A stretch of 64,000 nucleotides of DNA from positions 124,001 to 188,000 of the forward strand of contig NZ_BBJT01000010.1 of assembly GCF_000739915.1 (NCBI RefSeq). The letters are read 5' to 3'. Position numbers and translations under genes: made by a program. How positions within the stretch are numbered: position 1 is the first letter of the stretch; each line of letters opens with the position of its first letter. Source of the DNA: Paenibacillus chitinolyticus NBRC 15660. GTDB lineage: Bacteria > Bacillota > Bacilli > Paenibacillales > NBRC-103111. Under the pieces are notes generated by a model that worked only from the letters and a program-made list of their open reading frames with translations, was not told the DNA's origin and made no database searches. Of the stretch, positions 43,993 to 50,562 are shown one piece after another.

Positions 43993-44078
43993 TTCAAGTA
44001 CTATTCATGTAGAGACTAGAAAAGAAAACCGTGAACTGATTGTCTGACCGCGCAGAATGACGAAAAGGAGTCCCATCT

Positions 44079-44939
44079 ATGAGCAAAATCGCCGATTTGA
44101 ACAATTCGCTGCTGCTCCTCAACAGTATTTATTCCTCACTGACCAAATCCGAGCAGAAAGTGGCCGACACCGTATTAAAGGATCCTGAAGCTACCGTTTT
44201 CTATACGATTACGGACTTGGCGGAGAAAGCGGAAGTAGGTGAAACCTCCGTCATCCGTTTGTGCCGCAAGCTGGGCTACAAGGGATATCAGGAATTTAAA
44301 CTATCGCTCGTCCAGGTGCTGGCTACGCCAAGCGAGCAGGTGCACGGCAAGATTGAGGAAAGCGACGATCTCGACCAGATCATGAAGAAAATGACCTCCC
44401 AAAACTCGCAGGCGGTGCAGAACTCGACATCTTTGCTCAACGTCCAGGAGCTGCAGCAAGCGATCGACGCTATTCTGGCGGCACGAAAAATTTTGTTTTT
44501 CGGAGTAGGGTCCTCGGGGATTACCGCCCAGGATGCCAAATACCGGTTCATGAGACTCGGATTTAATGTGGACGCCGGTTCCGACGGCCATATTATCGCC
44601 ATGAACGCGTCTTTGGTGGAGAAAGGCGATGTCGTCGTCGGTATTTCTTCGTCGGGCAGCACCAAAGATCTTGTCGACGCTGTACGCCTGGCCAAGCAGA
44701 AAGGCGCTTACATCATCTGCCTGACCAACCACGCACGGTCGCCGATTGCGAATCAGAGCAATGTCGTTCTGCTCGCTACCGCGAAGGAAACGCCTCTGCA
44801 GGGCGGAGCCTTCTCCTCGAAGCTGGCGCAGATCCATCTGCTGGATATTCTATCCACGGCCGTTGCTATGCAAATGAAGGATCAGACGTACCGGGCTTTG
44901 GAGCACACGGCGAAATCTGTTCTGGATAAACTGTACTAA
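44079..44939 (+). CDS. MurR/RpiR family transcriptional regulator
   Basis: Sugar-phosphate-sensing repressor or activator of 286 residues. N-terminal HTH_6 domain (TKSEQKVADTVLKDPEATVFY; GETSVIRLCRKLGYKGYQEF) and C-terminal SIS domain (ILFFGVGSSGITAQDAKYRF; VVGISSSGSTKDLVDAVRLA) that binds phosphosugars. AAAAGGAG precedes the ATG. It is transcribed away from the FAD oxidoreductase gene across a 609-bp gap, and no sugar transporter is next to it, so its regulon is unclear. Confidence 0.92.
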   Translation: MSKIADLNNSLLLLNSIYSSLTKSEQKVADTVLKDPEATVFYTITDLAEKAEVGETSVIRLCRKLGYKGYQEFKLSLVQVLATPSEQVHGKIEESDDLDQIMKKMTSQNSQAVQNSTSLLNVQELQQAIDAILAARKILFFGVGSSGITAQDAKYRFMRLGFNVDAGSDGHIIAMNASLVEKGDVVVGISSSGSTKDLVDAVRLAKQKGAYIICLTNHARSPIANQSNVVLLATAKETPLQGGAFSSKLAQIHLLDILSTAVAMQMKDQTYRALEHTAKSVLDKLY

Positions 44940-44956
44940 TCGCTACTCCTGCGCGC

Positions 44957-44984
44957 AGCCGGGGCCTACGGGTCCCGGCTTTTT
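44957..44984 (+). terminator. Intrinsic terminator after rpiR-type gene
   Basis: A 10-bp stem AGCCGGGGCC / GGTCCCGGCT with one wobble, tetraloop TACG and TTTT. Confidence 0.88.
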
Positions 44985-45211
44985 GCTGCTCCCGGAAGGG
45001 TTGAACCGCCGGTCGTCATCCGGGATCGGATCTGTCGGGCGGAAAATAAAGGCGGCAAGCTTACTTCTTCAGTTTATAGCAGGATGGAAGGGGTGGCAAA
45101 TGTTGTCAGATGAAGATAAGGTAAACCGCCCTTTGTCCTTATCAGACATGTTTCCTGCAAGAAACCCGTATAGTGTTAGCGAAGCCCTAATTCTTAGGCG
45201 GGGAGGAAACG

Positions 45212-45718
45212 GTGTTGCCGTCTGAAAAGCGGAAAGTGGCGGAGAAAAGGTGGAACCGCATGTTTTCTTCACCCCGGTTAGAACAGTTTATGAAAAGCAG
45301 GGCGTACCGGACGGCGGTCCCGGTCATTCTGCTGATCGGATTGGCCGAACATGCGTATTGGATCTATCATCTGGGCAAAAACGAGCCGGCGGGTTTTGTT
45401 TCCAGGCAGGAGTGGGCTTCGGTTCTTCTTCTGACGGTGATTCTTTTTAGCGGCTGTTTACGTTATATGGGCTATAAACGAGCGGAAGGATTCGCGGAAA
45501 GTCTGAAAACGCTCTTGTGCATGCTCTTGTTCGTTCTCTACGCTTTTTACTGCGGAGCGGGTTGTTCTTCGGCAGCAGAAGCCGGTGGAGGACTGGGAGG
45601 CGGTCAGTCGTATTTGCTGGAAGCCCGTACAGCTGCATTTGCCGCAGCGGCGGGCACGGCGCTTTATGCGATCTGGAAGTGGCTGGGGGCAAAACTTACG
45701 CGTGAGCGCCGTGAATAA
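45212..45718 (+). CDS. Hypothetical membrane protein
   Basis: Unrecognised protein of 168 residues with four likely membrane helices (AVPVILLIGLAEHAYWIYHL; SVLLLTVILFSGCLRYMGY; LLCMLLFVLYAFYCGAGC; AAAAGTALYAIWKWL). A Gly-rich loop with a CGAGC motif precedes the last helix. GTG 45212 or TTG 45215 can use GGGGAGG; ATG 45260 with AAAGGTGG is an alternative that would omit the basic N-terminus. A terminator follows, so it is separate from the sigma-factor operon. Confidence 0.6.
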   Translation: MLPSEKRKVAEKRWNRMFSSPRLEQFMKSRAYRTAVPVILLIGLAEHAYWIYHLGKNEPAGFVSRQEWASVLLLTVILFSGCLRYMGYKRAEGFAESLKTLLCMLLFVLYAFYCGAGCSSAAEAGGGLGGGQSYLLEARTAAFAAAAGTALYAIWKWLGAKLTRERRE

Positions 45719-45777
45719 CGCAAACCCGGTACGACTGGAGCCCGTTGAATTTAAGTGTGAGCAGACTTGATCGTAAT

Positions 45778-45807
45778 AAACGGACCCGTGAGGTCCGTTT
45801 TGTTTTT
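45778..45807 (+). terminator. Intrinsic terminator before the ECF sigma operon
   Basis: Perfect 9-bp stem AAACGGACC / GGTCCGTTT with a 5-nt loop, then TGTTTTT. Confidence 0.88.
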
Positions 45808-45818
45808 AGTAAGATAGG

Positions 45819-45843
45819 GGAATGCCGTTTAAAAAACCTCGTA
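45819..45843 (+). promoter_or_regulatory. Putative ECF-type promoter, possible autoregulation
   Basis: GGAAT, 16 nt and CGTA resembles Firmicute ECF promoters (GAAC-type -35, 16-17 nt, CGTC/CGTA). It sits about 145 nt before the sigma gene, a usual place for autoregulation. The -35 has one mismatch. Confidence 0.4.
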
Positions 45844-45986
45844 GTATGGTTAATTTTGCTGGTGATACAAACAGAGGGGGTCAACGGCATTTTTACAAAA
45901 AAATTTATCGGGGCAAAAGGAATCCAACTCCACACTTTTTACGAAATGAAAGATAAGGGCGATCTTTGGTGGAAAGGAGCTCCAAC

Positions 45987-46580
45987 ATGAATGAGTGGCC
46001 GGAAGATTCTCAGCTAGTGCGCCGTATCGCTCTTAAGCAGCCCCAGGCGCTGGAGCAATTGTACGACCGTTACGAACGTCCGATGTATTCGTTTGCCTAT
46101 CGCATTGTGAAAGATTCGATGATGGCGGAAGAGGTTGTTCAGGAGCTTTTCCTGCGCATCTGGAATCATGCCGAACGGTACGAAGACTCCCAGGACGAAG
46201 ACTCCCAGGGCAAACTGTCAACATGGATGTTCGCGATAGCCCGCAACATTGCCATTGATACGCTTCGCAGGAAGCAGACGCGCACGTCCGGGCAGCTTGC
46301 CGAGCCGGATAAGCTGCTGCTGGTGGCGGACCGGAGCAGAGGGACCGAAGAGGAAGTGGAACTCCGTTTTATGGGAGAAGAACTTGCTTCGGCGATGGAA
46401 GATCTGAATGAGGATCAGAAGAAAGTGATCGATCTTATTTATTTTAAAGGGTATACTCATCAGGAAGTATCTCAGAAACAGGAGATCCCGCTTGGAACGG
46501 TAAAAAGCCGGGTAAGGCTGGCCATGAAGCAGCTTAAGGAGAAGCTCGCGGGCCGAGGAAAGGAGGGAGCGCACATATGA
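45987..46580 (+). CDS. ECF-family RNA polymerase sigma factor
   Basis: Extracytoplasmic-function sigma factor of 197 residues. Region 2 (LYDRYERPMYSFAYRIVKD; AEEVVQELFLRIW) and region 4 (DLIYFKGYTHQEVSQKQEIPLGTVKSRVRLAMKQL) are intact. The ATG at 45987 has AAAGGAG upstream. An exact 15-bp tandem duplication (46180-46194, 46195-46209) adds the residues DEDSQ within the region 2 segment AERYEDSQDEDSQGK. The anti-sigma gene overlaps the stop by 4 bp, so the pair is co-produced. The controlling signal is unknown. Confidence 0.93.
   Translation: MNEWPEDSQLVRRIALKQPQALEQLYDRYERPMYSFAYRIVKDSMMAEEVVQELFLRIWNHAERYEDSQDEDSQGKLSTWMFAIARNIAIDTLRRKQTRTSGQLAEPDKLLLVADRSRGTEEEVELRFMGEELASAMEDLNEDQKKVIDLIYFKGYTHQEVSQKQEIPLGTVKSRVRLAMKQLKEKLAGRGKEGAHI
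46180..46209 (+). repeat. 15-bp exact tandem duplication within the sigma factor gene
   Basis: ACGAAGACTCCCAGG occurs twice head to tail, in frame, giving EDSQDEDSQ. It looks like a recent slippage event. Confidence 0.8.
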
Positions 46581-47518
46581 GCAGACAAGAATCTCCTAAC
46601 ATGTGCGAATGGTTGGAACTCTATATGCTCGGGGGGCTGTCTCAGTCCGAAAGAGAACAGATGGAAGAGCATCTGAGTCACTGCGAAGCATGCAAGAAAG
46701 AAAGAGAAGAACTGCAGGCTGTAACGGATCTGCTTCCCTATACGGCGGAGCCGGTAGCGGTTCCGGACGGAATGAAACAGCGCGTTCTTGGCCGTATTCT
46801 GGGAAGTGAAGCGGATCATTCCGGACAACCCCCTTTGACAGGCGCCGGTGCTCTTCAGGAACAGATACAGGCGCAAAAAGATTATCGCGTAACGGACGCG
46901 TCCTCAGCAGCCGAATTACAAAAGCATGCCGGAACGGCGCAGCCCGAACCGGTGCCGGCCGGGGAGCATGAGACGGTGTCCGCGAGAAGACCCGCGGGCA
47001 AAAGAAGCCGAACTTTTATCAGACGGGCGGCCGGCTTGGGAATCGCCGCCGCTGCAGTTATCCTCGGATGGGTAAACATGCAGCTGAGGGAGGATGTCCG
47101 ATCGCTGAAAGGACTTAATGCCTCACTTCAGCAGAGCGTATCTTCGCTTCAGGGACAGCTTACGCTGGCCGGACAGCCTTCACAGGCATCGAAGGCGAAC
47201 AAAGTGGTGAAGCTGAACCCTGCCGTTGAAGGCATCGTGGCGCAAGGCCTCGCTACAATCGTGATCGACGCCAAGGGCACCCACCTGGTCGTACAGGCCG
47301 AGAATCTTCCGGCCCTGCGGGATTCGCAGGCGTTCCAGGTCTGGCTCATCAAAGGCGAGCAGAAGGTAAATGCGGGAACCTTCCTGCCGCAGGGAGGCTC
47401 GGGCGCTCTCTACTACACCTTCGAGCCGCAGGATTACGACACGGTCGCCATCACGCTGGAGCCGGATGCGGGGGGAACACAGCCCCGGGGTTCGCTTGTG
47501 CTGGCCGCGAAAATCTGA
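46577..47518 (+). CDS. Anti-sigma factor, zinc-finger and RskA-like
   Basis: Membrane-bound inhibitor of the upstream ECF sigma factor, 313 residues. N-terminal zinc-binding anti-sigma domain with HLSHCEACKKERE (HxxxCxxC), an Ala/Gln-rich linker, one transmembrane helix (about 155-172, GLGIAAAAVILGWV), a short coiled coil and a C-terminal extracellular anti-sigma-K (RskA) domain (FQVWLIKGEQKVNAGTFLP; DTVAITLEPDAGGTQPRG). Starts within the sigma gene stop (ATGA). Signal-driven proteolysis of such proteins frees the sigma factor; no site-1 protease gene is adjacent. Confidence 0.92.
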   Translation: MSRQESPNMCEWLELYMLGGLSQSEREQMEEHLSHCEACKKEREELQAVTDLLPYTAEPVAVPDGMKQRVLGRILGSEADHSGQPPLTGAGALQEQIQAQKDYRVTDASSAAELQKHAGTAQPEPVPAGEHETVSARRPAGKRSRTFIRRAAGLGIAAAAVILGWVNMQLREDVRSLKGLNASLQQSVSSLQGQLTLAGQPSQASKANKVVKLNPAVEGIVAQGLATIVIDAKGTHLVVQAENLPALRDSQAFQVWLIKGEQKVNAGTFLPQGGSGALYYTFEPQDYDTVAITLEPDAGGTQPRGSLVLAAKI

Positions 47519-47762
47519 GGGCGGATGCAGGCTTAAACAGCCCGCGAGACAGGAAGCGTCAAACCCGAAAGCGGGTAAGCGCGAAAAAGCCCAAGTATAA
47601 CGCCGATACACCGGTCATCATGCGAAGCGTTTAAGCCGCAGTGGCGTGAGAGAGCTAAACCACGGACGGGGGCCAGAAGCGAGCCCCGAGAGAAATCGGC
47701 CTGGCTGCGTATAACCGCGCAGCGAGGCCGGAACCCCGGCGGCACGCACCCGTCCGCCTGTC
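47519..47762. other. Strongly structured non-coding segment of unknown identity
   Basis: About 240 bp between the anti-sigma gene and the shared terminator. It holds a 12-bp stem with one G-G mismatch (CGGCCT-GCTGCG, 47697-47709, with CGCAGC-AGGCCG, 47718-47730), a GGGGC / GCCCC hairpin (47669-47673 / 47683-47687), an enclosing helix CGGACGGG / CCCGTCCG (47663-47670 / 47749-47756) and ACCCG-AAAG-CGGGT (47563-47576). Both strands have short open frames without ribosome sites. It may be an RNA, an intron remnant or a dispersed repeat. Confidence 0.45.
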
Positions 47763-47810
47763 AAAAAGCCCCGAGCACGGCCGGATTACCGGCATGTTCG
47801 GGGCTTTTTG
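47763..47810. terminator. Bidirectional terminator between anti-sigma gene side and etfA
   Basis: AAAAAGCCCCGA / TCGGGGCTTTTT with inner GCCGG / CCGGC; works on both strands and ends the fadR-etfBA unit. Confidence 0.88.
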
Positions 47811-47843
47811 GGCGCTTATGCGAACGGGCGGAGCAATCGCCGG

Positions 47844-48815
47844 TCACAGCGCTTTGCGGAATTCTTCCGTCAGCAGCGGCACGACATCGAACAGGTCTCC
47901 GACGATCCCGTAGTCGGCGACTTTGAAGATCGGCGCCTCCGGGTCCTTGTTGATCGCGATGATGACCCGCGATCCGCTCATCCCGGCCAGATGCTGGATG
48001 GCGCCGCTGATGCCGCATGCGATGTAAATCTCTGGCGTGACCACCTTGCCGGTCTGCCCGATCTGCATCGCATAGTCGCAGTACCCGGCGTCGCAGGCTC
48101 CGCGCGACGCACCGACCGCTCCGCCGAGCACGCCGGCAAGCTCCTCGAGCGGCTTGAAGCCGTCGGCGCTCTTGACGCCGCGCCCGCCGGAAATGACGAC
48201 CTTGGCTTCGGCAAGGTCGATTTGGCCCGAGGTCTTCTGGACGACCTCGCGGATGACGGTACGAAGGGACGGAGCTTCGTACGCCACGTTCTCGACCGCT
48301 GCCGAGGCGCCTTCCGCGGCAGCGGGAGCGGCAATGTTGTTGGGCCGGACGGTGACGACCCACGGGAATGAGGTAAACGCTTTCTTTTCAAGCGCTTTAC
48401 CCGCGTAGATCGGGCGCGTAAACACGGCTTTGCCGCCGTCCGATTCAACGGCCGTCACATCGGAAATCTGTCCGGCCCCGAGCAGGGAAGCGATTTGCGG
48501 GGCGAGGTCCTTGCCGATGGCGGTGTGGCCCAGCAAGACCGCGTCGGGCTCCGCTTGCCGGATAATGTCGTGAAGCGCTTTGCCGTAAGCTTCCGGGTTG
48601 TAGTCCTTGAGGTCGGCATGATCGGTCACGTAAACTTTCTGGGCGCCATATGCGGCCAGTTCACCGGCCAGGCCGGACACGCCGGAGCCGATCAGGGCGG
48701 CGAGAACGGAATCCCCTTCGGCGGCAATCGCCTTCGCCGCTCCGATCGTTTCGAATGAGACCTGGCGCAGAGCGCCGCCTTTAGCTTCAGCTACAATCAG
48801 GTATGTGTTGGACAT
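47844..48815 (-). CDS. etfA: Electron transfer flavoprotein subunit alpha
   Basis: Large ETF subunit of 323 residues that carries the FAD. Domain I ([19 protein letters not shown]) is followed by the C-terminal FAD-binding domain with [48 protein letters not shown] and [20 protein letters not shown]. It takes electrons from acyl-CoA dehydrogenase and hands them to a membrane acceptor, here probably FadF. AGGAGG precedes the ATG. It is the last gene of the minus-strand unit fadR-etfB-etfA. Confidence 0.96.
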   Translation of the reverse strand: MSNTYLIVAEAKGGALRQVSFETIGAAKAIAAEGDSVLAALIGSGVSGLAGELAAYGAQKVYVTDHADLKDYNPEAYGKALHDIIRQAEPDAVLLGHTAIGKDLAPQIASLLGAGQISDVTAVESDGGKAVFTRPIYAGKALEKKAFTSFPWVVTVRPNNIAAPAAAEGASAAVENVAYEAPSLRTVIREVVQKTSGQIDLAEAKVVISGGRGVKSADGFKPLEELAGVLGGAVGASRGACDAGYCDYAMQIGQTGKVVTPEIYIACGISGAIQHLAGMSGSRVIIAINKDPEAPIFKVADYGIVGDLFDVVPLLTEEFRKAL

Positions 48816-48890
48816 GATTCAGTCGCCTCCTAAATGGACTCATAAAGGGAATAAGTGCGCAAAATGACCGCGGAAAAATCAAAGGACCGA

Positions 48891-49652
48891 TCAGATAGCC
48901 TTCGCTTCCGTACGCAAGAGCTGCACAAGCTCCGCAGCCGTCTGCGCGGGTTCGCCTTTGAGTGTTTTTCCGGCCTTGCGCGGAGGCGGCAGGAACAGAT
49001 CCACGCGTTCGGTGCGGGATTCCACCGTATCGAGACCGATATTGGCCAGTGTGATTTCCCGGAACGGTTTCTTCTTGGCCTTCATGATTCCCTGCAGGGA
49101 AGGATAGCGGGGCTCGTTTAATCCCTGCTGGGCCGTGAAGAGCGCCGGAAGCGTCACTTCCGCCACTTCCAGGTCTCCTTCGGCGTCGCGGTGCGCGGTC
49201 GCCTTCCCGCCGGCAATCTCAAGTTTCGTAATCGAGCTGACGTGGGGAATACCGAGCAGCGTAGCCAGACGGATGGCCACCTGGCCGGCGCCGTTGTCGA
49301 CGGAGAAGTTTCCGCCGAGAAGGAGGTCGTACGTTTCCCGGGACAGGAAAGCGTGAAGCGCCTGGGCTACGGCATGCTCATCGCCGCCTATGCGCTCGTC
49401 GTTGATCAGGACGGCTTCGTCGGCTCCCATCGCGAGCGCGCTCCGCAGAGCCTCGGCGGAACGCCCCGGACCGGCGGAAACGACGACGACTTTGCCTCCC
49501 TGCTCGTCGCGGAGCTGGATAGCCTGCTCGACTGCGTATTCGTCATAGGGATTGATGACAAACTTGACGCCATCCTCCGAAATTTGACCGTTCTCAAGCA
49601 CGATTTTTTCCTCGGTATCAAACGTTTGTTTCAGCAGCACGATAATGTCCAT
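48891..49652 (-). CDS. etfB: Electron transfer flavoprotein subunit beta
   Basis: Small ETF subunit of 253 residues that binds AMP and completes the heterodimer with EtfA. Characteristic segments: VLLKQTFDTEEKI at the start, INPYDEYAVEQAIQLRDE, GADEAVLI, and the ETF-beta signature region near VEVTLPALFTAQQGLNEPRYPSLQGIMKAKKK. The gene is 54 bp behind fadR and 75 bp before etfA, so one transcript is likely. Confidence 0.96.
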   Translation of the reverse strand: MDIIVLLKQTFDTEEKIVLENGQISEDGVKFVINPYDEYAVEQAIQLRDEQGGKVVVVSAGPGRSAEALRSALAMGADEAVLINDERIGGDEHAVAQALHAFLSRETYDLLLGGNFSVDNGAGQVAIRLATLLGIPHVSSITKLEIAGGKATAHRDAEGDLEVAEVTLPALFTAQQGLNEPRYPSLQGIMKAKKKPFREITLANIGLDTVESRTERVDLFLPPPRKAGKTLKGEPAQTAAELVQLLRTEAKAI

Positions 49653-49706
49653 CGCTGTTGTCCCCTTCCTCTTTTGAAATGAGTATCCTCTATGGATAAC
49701 CGGCTC

Positions 49707-50291
49707 TTAAGCCTGAATTCCCTGAAGAAAGAACTGCACGGTGCCGTCCACCTGAGCGGATAACGAATATTTGCGTCCGGAAATGAGCCAGGAGGTGACG
49801 ACTTCGTCCATCGCCCCGAAAAGCAGCAGACGGGTCAGTTTCACATCGAGGTCGGCCCGGAACAAATTCTCCTCGACGCCCTGCACGAGAAGTTTCTCGA
49901 TTAATTCAATATACGGCTTAACGGCTTTTCCTATTTCTTTGCGAAGCTCAAGCGAACTTTGCCGAAGCTCGATTTGAGTAACGAAGGCGAGATCGACGTT
50001 ATTTTCCAGCTCCGTATAATGGATCTCGCAAACTTTGCGAAGCGCTTCCTTAACGCCGGTGGTCTGCTCGATATGCATATGGAACTTGCCTACAAGCTCT
50101 CCGAGCTTCTCACGGAACAAGGAGATGAGAATATCCTCCTTTCTTTTGAAGTACAAATAAATCGTACCGTCCGCGACGCCGGCCGCTTTGGCGATCTTGG
50201 AAACCTGAGAGCGGTGAAACCCGTGTTCGGCGAATACTTTCAACGCAGCTTCGAGAATTAAATCATATTTTTCTTTTTTTTTGCTTGTCAT
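49707..50291 (-). CDS. fadR: TetR-family fatty-acid regulator FadR
   Basis: Repressor of beta-oxidation genes that is released by long-chain acyl-CoA, by analogy with B. subtilis FadR (YsiA). The 194 residues have the TetR helix-turn-helix at the N-terminus (ILEAALKVFAEHGFHRSQVSKIAKAAGVADGTIYLYFKRKED) and an all-helical ligand domain. A perfect FadR box (50327-50344) lies 36 bp before its start codon, so it probably represses its own operon with etfBA and the divergent fadFNAE-lcfA genes. Confidence 0.93.
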   Translation of the reverse strand: MTSKKKEKYDLILEAALKVFAEHGFHRSQVSKIAKAAGVADGTIYLYFKRKEDILISLFREKLGELVGKFHMHIEQTTGVKEALRKVCEIHYTELENNVDLAFVTQIELRQSSLELRKEIGKAVKPYIELIEKLLVQGVEENLFRADLDVKLTRLLLFGAMDEVVTSWLISGRKYSLSAQVDGTVQFFLQGIQA

Positions 50292-50326
50292 GGAATCACC
50301 TCGGTGCTAAAATACGAATTAAACAG

Positions 50327-50344
50327 TGAATGAATACTCATTCA
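50327..50344. promoter_or_regulatory. FadR operator
   Basis: TGAATGAATACTCATTCA matches the B. subtilis FadR consensus TGAATGAMTANTCATTCA at all positions. It is the only full copy I see, in the gap between fadR and fadF; closer to fadR, it may control both directions. Confidence 0.88.
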
Positions 50345-50484
50345 TTTTCTACAGCCATCATAAAATAGATCCAGGGCAATGTCAATGACTGAATGACCCG
50401 CTGTAAAGGCGAAGTTCCGAGGTTGTGGCACCATGAGAAAAGCATGTTTGATCCGAACGTTTGCCAGGAGAACCATGCTTTTAT

Positions 50485-50513
50485 TTGCCGGGGTCATGAA
50501 AACGCTTTATATG
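50485..50513 (+). promoter_or_regulatory. Putative promoter of fadF
   Basis: TTGCCG, 17 nt and TATATG, 50 nt before the fadF start and 140 bp from the FadR box. Confidence 0.4.
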
Positions 50514-50562
50514 GTGAAATTAATAAAAAATGTATAGCATCCGAGAAAGGGGTTGTTTTCCG

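Larger units (their letters stand above)
43470..44078. other. 609-bp AT-rich divergent intergenic region
   Basis: Lies between the minus-strand FAD oxidoreductase and the plus-strand RpiR gene. It is much more AT-rich than its flanks, especially 43620-43870. Apart from a putative minus promoter (43530-43558) and an inverted repeat near the rpiR gene (43974-43992) I see no gene, RNA family or repeat array. Confidence 0.5.

Noticed and set aside
44983-45225. Plus-strand 80-codon frame between the rpiR-type gene and the membrane protein gene
   Set aside because: No ribosome site, overlaps the start of the next gene and the rpiR terminator tail, and has no recognisable feature.
47533-47745. Minus-strand 70-codon frame in the structured segment, and a GCCACTG motif there like the cobalamin-riboswitch box
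   Set aside because: The frame lacks a ribosome site and seems a by-product of the RNA-like structure. The remaining cobalamin-riboswitch conserved blocks are missing, and no downstream gene would be controlled.
50385-50400. Second FadR-like half-site TGAATGA near the fadF leader
   Set aside because: The second half of the palindrome is missing, so it does not meet the FadR consensus.
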